NCBI GenBank assembly: GCA_947259075.1
Contig: CAMYKQ010000062.1
Span: 87,159 to 151,158, forward strand
Length of the DNA: 64,000 bases
Origin: an uncultured Gammaproteobacteria bacterium
GTDB lineage: Bacteria; Pseudomonadota; Gammaproteobacteria; DRLM01
Direction: 5' to 3'
How positions within the stretch are numbered: the first letter of the stretch is position 1; each line of letters opens with the position of its first letter. The position numbers and the translations under genes were made by a program. Positions 26,948 through 36,300 of the stretch are shown here, piece by piece. The notes beneath the pieces are model-generated. The model was not told the origin of the DNA. It saw only the letters and a list, made by a program, of their open reading frames with translations, and did no database searches.

Positions 26948-28354
26948 GTGGCGGATGCGCAAGCCGTGCCCGGCTCGCCCCTAATTTCCTTTCAAACCCA
27001 CGCCGCCCGCCGCAATGGCGGCGTGCTGGTACAACGCCTTTCCCGTTACGACGATTTGCTCGGCTTGCACCGCGCCTTTCCCGCACGATATCCGCATTTG
27101 CTCGAAAGCGTGGCGCATGACACCGCCCATTCGCGCTACGATATTTTGTTTGCCTTCCCCGGCGAGACCCTCAGCCTCGAAGCGGCGGCGCTGAGCGGCG
27201 CGGGCGATTTCTGCACCGCGCTGGATACACACTGGCGCGCGGCGCAAATGCCGGCGGCGGAGACGGGCTTACCGTTTCGCGGCGGCTGGTTCGTTTATTT
27301 GGGATATGAGCTCGCCGCGCAGATCGAGCCGCGTTTGCGTCTACCCAAAACGCAAGGTGCCTTGCCCACCGCTTTTTTCACCCGCGTGCCCGCCGCGCTG
27401 ATCCGCGATCACCAAAACCGCGCGATCTATCTGGTGGCCGAGGTGGGGGAAGAGCCGCTGCTAGAGCAAATGCAGCGCGACATTGAGGCGCTGCCCGCCG
27501 CCAGTGAGATCGCGCCGCCCCGGATCACGAGTCTCGAGGAAGATCCGCCGCGGCAATTCCTGGACGCGGTGGCGCGTATCAAACGCTACGTGCTCGACGG
27601 CGACGTGTTTCAAGTCAACCTGTCCCGCGCCTGGCGCGCCGCGCTGGCGGACAATGGTGATGCGGCCCAAGTGTACGCGGCCTTGCGCCGGCAAAATCCC
27701 GCGCCCTTCGCCGGCCTGGCCACCTGGGGCGAAAATGCCATCGTCAGCTCCTCGCCGGAACGTCTGGTGCGGGTGCGCGGCGAGGTAGTGGACACCCGCC
27801 CTATCGCCGGCACCCGGCCGCGCAGCGCCGAGGCGGCCCGCGACCGTGACTATTCCCGCGAGCTGCTGGCCCATCCCAAAGAGCGGGCGGAGCACATCAT
27901 GCTCATCGACCTCGAACGCAACGACCTCGGTCGCGTGTGTCTCCCGGGCAGCGTGCGTGTGGATGAGTTGATGGGCTTGGAGTCCTTCGCCCATGTGCAT
28001 CACATCGTCTCCAATGTGCGCGGCATCAAACGGCCCGGCGTCACCCCGGGCGAGATTATCCGCGCGGTGTTTCCCGGCGGCACCATCACCGGCTGCCCCA
28101 AGGTGCGCTGTATGGAAATCATCGCCGAACTGGAAGGCACGCCACGCGGGCCCTACACCGGCGCCATGGGTTATCTCAACCGCGACGGCAGCCTCGATCT
28201 CAACATCTTGATCCGCACCTTGGTGGTGGAGGGCGCGCGTTTGAGTTTCCGTGCCGGGGCGGGCATCGTCGCCGATTCCGAGGCCGAGGCCGAACTGGCG
28301 GAGACCCGTGCCAAGGCGCGTGGCTTGTTGCTGGCCTTGGGTGTGGCAGGATGA
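26948..28354 (+). CDS. pabB: Chorismate-utilising synthase, aminodeoxychorismate synthase component I by context
   Basis: This 468-residue enzyme of the anthranilate/para-aminobenzoate synthase family has the N-terminal TrpE/PabB domain and a C-terminal chorismate-binding domain with AIVSSSPERLVRV, MLIDLERNDLGRVCLPGSV and GGTITGCPKVRCMEI. It overlaps pabC by 4 bases, which supports a role in folate synthesis. Where E. coli PabB has its catalytic lysine (PIKGT), this protein has alanine at residue 287 (TRPIAGTRPRS), as in anthranilate synthase. The start is a GTG. Confidence 0.85.
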   Translation: MADAQAVPGSPLISFQTHAARRNGGVLVQRLSRYDDLLGLHRAFPARYPHLLESVAHDTAHSRYDILFAFPGETLSLEAAALSGAGDFCTALDTHWRAAQMPAAETGLPFRGGWFVYLGYELAAQIEPRLRLPKTQGALPTAFFTRVPAALIRDHQNRAIYLVAEVGEEPLLEQMQRDIEALPAASEIAPPRITSLEEDPPRQFLDAVARIKRYVLDGDVFQVNLSRAWRAALADNGDAAQVYAALRRQNPAPFAGLATWGENAIVSSSPERLVRVRGEVVDTRPIAGTRPRSAEAARDRDYSRELLAHPKERAEHIMLIDLERNDLGRVCLPGSVRVDELMGLESFAHVHHIVSNVRGIKRPGVTPGEIIRAVFPGGTITGCPKVRCMEIIAELEGTPRGPYTGAMGYLNRDGSLDLNILIRTLVVEGARLSFRAGAGIVADSEAEAELAETRAKARGLLLALGVAG

Positions 28355-29219
28355 TGGTCAATCAAATGATGTGGGTCAACGGCCGGGCGCAGGACGCGCT
28401 CCCGCTCAATGACCGCGGCCTGCACTACGGCGACGGCGTGTTCGAAACCATGGCGGTCCATGAGGGCCGTGTGCCGCTGTGGCCGCGTCACTGGCGGCGT
28501 TTACAGGCAGGCTGCGCGCGGCTGGGCATCGCAGGACTGGATGCCCGGCCGCTGAGTGAAGAGGTGGCCGCGCTCAGCCAAGGCTGTGAACGGGGCGTGC
28601 TCAAACTCATCGTCACCCGCGGCGCGGGCGGCCGCGGTTACCGCCCGCCACGCGGGACCGAAGCCGGGCCGCCCACGCGCATCCTCATTCGTTCACCTTG
28701 GCCTGATTATCCCGCCCATTACTGGCAAGAGGGCATCAGCGCCCGGCTGTGCGAAACCCGCCTCGGGCTCAATCCCGCCTTGGCGGGCCTCAAGCATCTC
28801 AATCGCTTGGAGCAAGTGCTGGCGCGGCGTGAATGGTATGATCCCGGGATTGCCGAAGGTTTGATGTGTGATGTGTCCGGCAATGTGGTGGAGGGCACTC
28901 AGAGTAATGTCTTCATCGTGCGGGCGGGATGTTTGCTCACTCCCGCGGTAGATCACTGCGGTGTCGCCGGGGTGATGCGGGGCTTCATCCTCGATCACGA
29001 GGCGGCTCGGGAGCAGGCGGTGCGGGAAGCGGTACTACCCTTGGCGGAACTGGCGCGAGCGGAGGAGGTCTTCGTGTGCAATGCAGTCACGGGCGTGTGG
29101 CCAGTGCGACAGATTAACGCTTGGACATATCCGCATGGCCCTCACACCCGGCGGGTAGCGGCGGCCTGTGCCGCCGTGCTGCAACCCGGCGGTTTGAATG
29201 AGAGGCAAGAGCCGGACGT

Positions 29220-29223
<4 letters not shown>
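28351..29223 (+). CDS. pabC: Aminodeoxychorismate lyase
   Basis: This 290-residue PLP enzyme of fold type IV (the branched-chain aminotransferase-like group) converts aminodeoxychorismate to p-aminobenzoate and pyruvate. N-terminal WVNGRAQDALPLNDRGLHYG and GDGVFETMAV are family signatures. The PLP lysine is in LAGLKHLNRLEQVLAR, followed by SGNVVEGTQSNVFIV. It overlaps pabB upstream and mltG downstream by ATGA, giving a coupled pabB-pabC-mltG block. Confidence 0.93.
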
Positions 29224-30918
<1,695 letters not shown>

Positions 30919-30919
<1 letters not shown>

Positions 30920-31935
30920 TGAATGATTTACTGCCTTGGCACGAAGAATATTGGCGGCGCTTGCTGGCACGCCGCCAGGCCGGCAGTTTGCCGCACGCCC
31001 TGTTGCTCAGCGGCGGGGAGGGCTTGGGGAAAAACCGTTTCGCCGAAACGCTGGCGCAAAGCCTGTTGTGCGAGCGCGATGATGCGGCCGGTTTGCCTTG
31101 CGGCACCTGCCGCGGCTGCCAACTCTATGCGGCGGGCACCCACCCCGACCTGCGCCGGGTGGCGCCGTTGGAGGAGGGTAAAGTTATTGGCATCGATCAA
31201 GTCCGCGAGCTGGGTCACTATCTCGCCCACACCCCGCAATACGGCGCGCGCAAGCTGGTGCTGGTTTCACCCGCCGATAAAATGAATATTAATTCAGCCA
31301 ATAGCTTATTAAAGACTCTTGAGGAGCCGCCTCCGTATGGCGTATTGATTCTGGTCAGCGCTCACCCCAGCCGTTTGCCGCTGACGGTGAGCAGCCGCTG
31401 TCAGCGCATCCACTTCACCTCCCCGCCAGCGGCACAGGCCGCTGGCTGGCTGAGGGCGCAGGGGGCGACGGACGTCGCGCCCGAATTATTGCTGGCCTTG
31501 GCCGACGGCGCGCCGCTGCGGGCCCGCGAGCTGGCGGAGACGGATGCCTTAAATAACCGCGAACGGGTGCTGGACTGGGTTGAAAAACTGGCGCGTGGAC
31601 AGGCGGACCCCGTGGCCGCCGCCGAGGCTTCATTAAAGATTGGCGCGAAAGAAACGTTATACTGCATGCACAGTTGGATAAGTGACATGATCCGTTTGAG
31701 CAGTTGCGCGAACCCAGTCGTACTCAACAACGAGGACATGAAGACGAAACTAGGGGCGTTAGCGCAGGGCATCAGCCTGCGAGCGGGGTATGATCTGCTT
31801 GACCGGGTGAGCGAAGCGCTACGCCTGATCGACCGGCCGCTCAATGCGCAGCTATTATTGGAAAATGTACTGATAACGTGGCAAGCAGCGTTCCGAGCTC
31901 AGCCTTCGGGGACTGAGCGAGGAATGCCACGCTAA
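30919..31935 (+). CDS. holB: DNA polymerase III subunit delta'
   Basis: This 338-residue clamp-loader subunit has an AAA+ fold with a degenerate P-loop (LLSGGEGLGKNRFAETLAQS). The zinc-binding cysteines are in LPCGTCRGCQLYAAGTHPDL, and sensor 1 plus the SRC motif is in LPLTVSSRCQRIHFTSPPAA. It is encoded after tmk and before pilZ, its standard place. The last ~19 codons are built on a 55-base palindrome (31877-31931), so the C-terminal tail QAAFRAQPSGTERGMPR is probably not ancestral. The essential domains precede it. Confidence 0.93.
31877..31931 (+). repeat. Palindromic REP-like element forming the 3' end of holB
   Basis: CGTGGCA (31877-31883) pairs with TGCCACG (31925-31931). Inside, GCGTTCCGAGCTCAG pairs with CTGAGCGAGGAATGC with two mismatches, around the loop ccttcgggga. 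The whole element is a strong hairpin lying within the holB reading frame and ending a few bases before its stop codon. It could also act as a transcription terminator for the upstream operon. Confidence 0.8.
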
Positions 31936-31944
31936 AGGGAAAGA

Positions 31945-32319
31945 ATGGAAGACAACGCAGCCAAGGGACCCAAAGCCGGCGGACGGCAAAGCATCTTATC
32001 CGTGAGCATCACGGACAAGAACAGCTTGTATGACGCCTATATGCCCTTCGTGAAACACGGCGGCCTGTTCATCCCCACTAAAAAAACCTATGCCCTCGGC
32101 AACGAGGTCTTCGTGCTGCTCACCCTCATGGAAGAAAAAGAAAAGATTCCCTTCTCGGGAAAAGTGATATGGATCACCCCGCGCGGCGCGCAGGGCAATC
32201 GCCAAACCGGGATCGGCGTGCAGTTCAACGACGACCAAAGCGGCAAAGATGTGCGCAATAAAATCGAAACCTATCTCGCCGGTGCCTTAAAATCCGAGCG
32301 GCCAACGCATACAATGTAG
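31945..32319 (+). CDS. pilZ: Type IV pilus assembly protein PilZ
   Basis: This 124-residue single PilZ domain starts after a gggaaag ribosome binding site. The segment ILSVSITDKNSLYDAYMPFV and then HGGLFIPTKKTYALGNEVFVL is characteristic of the PilZ proteins needed for pilus biogenesis. The RxxxR motif for cyclic-di-GMP binding is absent, as in canonical PilZ. The holB-pilZ-tatD order is conserved in pilus-bearing gammaproteobacteria. No other pilus gene is in the window. Confidence 0.94.
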   Translation: MEDNAAKGPKAGGRQSILSVSITDKNSLYDAYMPFVKHGGLFIPTKKTYALGNEVFVLLTLMEEKEKIPFSGKVIWITPRGAQGNRQTGIGVQFNDDQSGKDVRNKIETYLAGALKSERPTHTM

Positions 32320-32366
32320 TCCCGCCGCACGCCGGCCTTATCAAATAAACTCATGAAGCGAGCCCC

Positions 32367-33155
32367 ATGACTATTGCACTGGTGGACTCCCATTGCCATT
32401 TGGACCGGCTCGACCTGGACAAACTCGGCTGCGATCTTGATGGCGCGCTGAACACCGCGGCGGCGCAAGGCATCAGCCATATGCTCTGCGTCTGCATCGA
32501 CATGAACAACGTCGCGGCCGTGAAGGCGCTGGCGCATCGCTACCCTAACGTCTACGCCTCGGTCGGCGTGCACCCCAGCGCGAAGGACGGCCATGAACCC
32601 GAGGTGGCGGAATTACTCCAGCTCGCCGACGACCCCCGCGTCGTCGCCATCGGTGAGACCGGGCTGGATTACCACTACAACAAAGGCGATTTGGAATGGC
32701 AGCGCGAGCGCTTCCGCCGCCACATCCGCGCCGCGCGCCAATGCGGCAAACCGCTCATCATCCACACCCGCGACGCCAAGGCCGACACCCTGCGCATCAT
32801 GGAAGAGGAGGGCGCGTCCGCCCCCGGCGGCGTGATGCACTGCTTCACCGAAGACTGGCCCATGGCCGCGCGCGCACTCGAATTGAATTTCTATATTTCT
32901 TTTTCCGGCATCGTCACCTTCCGCAACGCCGAGACCCTGCGCGACGTGGCGCGGCAAGTGCCCCTCGAACGCATGCTGATAGAGACCGACTCACCCTACC
33001 TCGCCCCCATGCCGCATCGCGGCAAGACCAACCAGCCCGCCTATGTGCGCCACGTCGCGGAATTCATCGCCGAACTGCGCGGCGAAACACTGGCAAGCAT
33101 CGCCGACATCACTAGCGCGAATTTTTTTCGTTTGTTTAAAAATGCGGGGCGTTGA
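32367..33155 (+). CDS. tatD: TatD-family metal-dependent deoxyribonuclease
   Basis: This 262-residue TIM-barrel hydrolase has the metal-binding DSHCHLDRLDLDKLG at the N-terminus and the glutamate in AIGETGLDYHYNKG. IHTRDAKADTLRIM, GVMHCFTEDWPMAARALELN and IETDSPYLAPMPHRGK complete the site. It is the YcfH-type member expected after pilZ. The ATG at 32367 follows agcgagcccc. The family includes DNA exonucleases and D-aminoacyl-tRNA hydrolases. Confidence 0.95.
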   Translation: MTIALVDSHCHLDRLDLDKLGCDLDGALNTAAAQGISHMLCVCIDMNNVAAVKALAHRYPNVYASVGVHPSAKDGHEPEVAELLQLADDPRVVAIGETGLDYHYNKGDLEWQRERFRRHIRAARQCGKPLIIHTRDAKADTLRIMEEEGASAPGGVMHCFTEDWPMAARALELNFYISFSGIVTFRNAETLRDVARQVPLERMLIETDSPYLAPMPHRGKTNQPAYVRHVAEFIAELRGETLASIADITSANFFRLFKNAGR

Positions 33156-33362
33156 AAACCAGATATTTCCTGGCTTGGTCCTAGAGAGTCGCGAGGGGAC
33201 AAATCTAATCGGTAACATTTTGATTTTTAAAAAGTGCACTAAGCATCATACTTGATTTGCATTGGTTGTCAGCCAGATCAGGCCTCAAGTTGAGGTGGTG
33301 TTGCCTAGTCAGGAATGTTAAGGTATCCCATCTAAATAAAAATAAAAAAATAGAGCTGAATC

Positions 33363-36300
33363 ATGCTCAAGCTTATAGATTCAACAGGTATTCATAACTC
33401 CCTCGCTCTGCACCGGCGAAAAGCGCGTTGGTCAATTCATGTCATCCTCACTTTGGTGCTGTGTTTGTATGCCGTCAACAGCATCGCATTCCTGCAAGGA
33501 TCTTTCTCGACTCCACCAACACCGACAGGTCCCATCGAAGGGTATATCACTGACGCGGCGAGCGGTTCTCCCTTAAAGGGAGTCAGCGTCTACATTTGGA
33601 ATGAGAATGGTTACGTTGCCTCTGCCAGCAGCAATGATACGGGCTATTATCGCCTCTGGTCGTCCCCGCCTAGTGGCAGCTATTACGCCTCGACCTCCAA
33701 TAGCAGCGGTTACCTTGACCAAAAATATGGTGGTGAAGAATGCTTCAATGATTGCGGTAATGGTGGTGAGGCTATCGCCGTGGTTGAAGGTGAATTGATC
33801 AGCGGCATCAACTTCGCGCTTAATATGGGCGGGAGGATCGCCGGCAAGGTTACTGATATAGACACTGGTGAGGCTCTCGGCGGTATCGCGGTCACAGTGT
33901 CTACCGGTGACGGGATGGAGGTAACATATACCAATTCCAGCGGCGAATACATTTCGGGCCGCGGCTTGCCAAGTGGCAACTACTACATCCAAACTCACAG
34001 CAACAGCACGCATCTCGGTCAGCGATACGCTGACACGACGTGCTCGATAGAATGTGATGTTACGACCGGCACACCCGTTGCAGTCTCTCCTCCTGACACG
34101 GTCAGCGGTATAGATTTTGAGTTAGTCCAAGGCGGGCAGATTACCGGCAAGTTCACGGACAAAGCGACAAATACTCCCCTAAGTGGGGCGTGGATTAGTG
34201 TTCGTGATCAAGACGGTAATTGGTTTTCATCAGCCGGCAGTGACGAGCAAGGCAACTACCATACAGATCAAGCGCTGCCGGCAGGCACTTACTACATTTT
34301 CGCGGGCAACACTGACTACCTTTCCGAGTATTACGGCGGGACGCCGTGCATGATAGTGTCATGGTCGGATACATGTGATGTGGCCAGTGGCATTCCCGTT
34401 GAAGTTGAATTGCGACACACCACTAGCGATATTGATTTCGCCTTATCAAAAGGCGGCAGCATAGCTGGAACGGTGATCGACGCTGTTACAGCAGTTCCTC
34501 TGGCGGATGTAAATATAATAATTAGTGATAGTGATTATAACTGGCTCAGCTTGCAGACCGATGTCGAGGGTAATTTTACGACCACGGCCAGTCTCATCGC
34601 TGGGGATTACACTGTCCGGGTGCGCCAAAAGGGCGATTATATCAACGAAGTTTATGAAGATAAGCACTGCGTCGGTGACTGGTGTGATACAGATGCGGGC
34701 TCGGTGATCCACGTACGGAGTGGCGACGAGGCAACAGTGATGTTCGCCTTGGAAAAAGGCGGCGCCCTGTCCGGCACGGTGCGAGACGCCATAACGGGTG
34801 ATCCGCTCAAGGCTCAAAGCGTTGAAGTTTACAAGCATAATGGCAACTTTCTGATCTCTGTGGCGAGCGGTATCACCGATGAAAATGGTATCTATCGCAC
34901 TTCCCCCGGTTTACCCAGTGGCGATTATGAAATCGTGGTTCAATCCTCATCGTCTCATCTCGCGCAGGTCTACGGAGGAGGGGTTCCCTGTAGTGATGCG
35001 GCGTGTGAATCCAAAGGCGGGAAGTTCATTCATGTGGTGAGCGGTACCACCACAGAAAGGATAGATTTCGACATGGTGCGCGGCGGAAGCATATCCGGCA
35101 TTATCCGCGATGCTGTGAGTGGCGCGCCATTGGAAGGTATAGGTGTCAATATTAAAGATCACATGGGTCAACAGTGGTCTTATGGCAAAACTGATGCGGA
35201 AGGCCGCTATATCAGCGAGCTTGCACTCGCATCAGGAGTTTACTACGCCACTACAGTTTCAAATAATAGTCAAAATAAAGCCTATCTGAATCAAATATAC
35301 GGTGGTAAAAAGTGCATGGACTGCTGGAATATTCAGGGGCAGGCAATCAATGTCATTCAAGGACAGGTCACCGACGGAATCGATTTCCATTTATCAGCAG
35401 GAGGACGCATCACCGGTTTCGTGAGCGATGCTTTAAGTGGAAGTGGGGTAACAGACGCCAGGATCTTCGTTTATGACTCAAACCTCAAGTACATAGAGAG
35501 TATATATTTCCCGTCGGGTGGCCGTTACTTTAGTCGAGGCTTATTGCCCGGCAAGTACTTTGTCGTCGCAGATTCGGATAAGCATAGCGCTCAATTCTAC
35601 GACAATAAGGATTGCGGTAGCCCCTCACCGAGTTGTTTTGAATACGCCGAGCTCATCGAAATCAGCAGCACCGAAACCGTAGAAAACATCAATTTCGACT
35701 TGCGTCGCGGCGGGCGCATCAGCGGCCGCATCACCGATGCCGACAGCGGTATGCCACTGGCTGATGTCTCTATTACTATCCACGACACTAATCACAAATG
35801 GAACATTGTCAGTACAGACAAGTCCGGACGTTATAAAACACCTGCCCAGTTGTTGCCGGGCGAATACACAGTTTTGACTGATAACTCTTCAATGTATTTC
35901 GATGCCGTATACGGCGGTGGCGAATGTCGGCCTTCCTGTGATTTAGATAATGCCACCCGCATCACGGTGAATGAAGGCGAAACCGTGACTGGGGTTGATC
36001 TTGCCCTGCAGCGTGGTGGCGGAATCAGTGGGAAAGTGGTGGAGCAAGGCAGCGGACAGATCCTGCGTCCTACTGTGCGCATTCAGGATGCCGAGGGACG
36101 AGATGTATCTAATGCATGGATTTTCGATAAGGACGGTAATTATTACTCCAGCAAAGGTCTAGAGACGGGGGAGTATTATGTGCGTACATTCTCGGAATAT
36201 CTGGATGAATGCTTTGATAATAAACCCTGCACCTGGGATGAATTCGGATTTGGCACGCCTGTAAAAGTAAAAGAGGGCCAAGTCACTACGGGTATCGATT

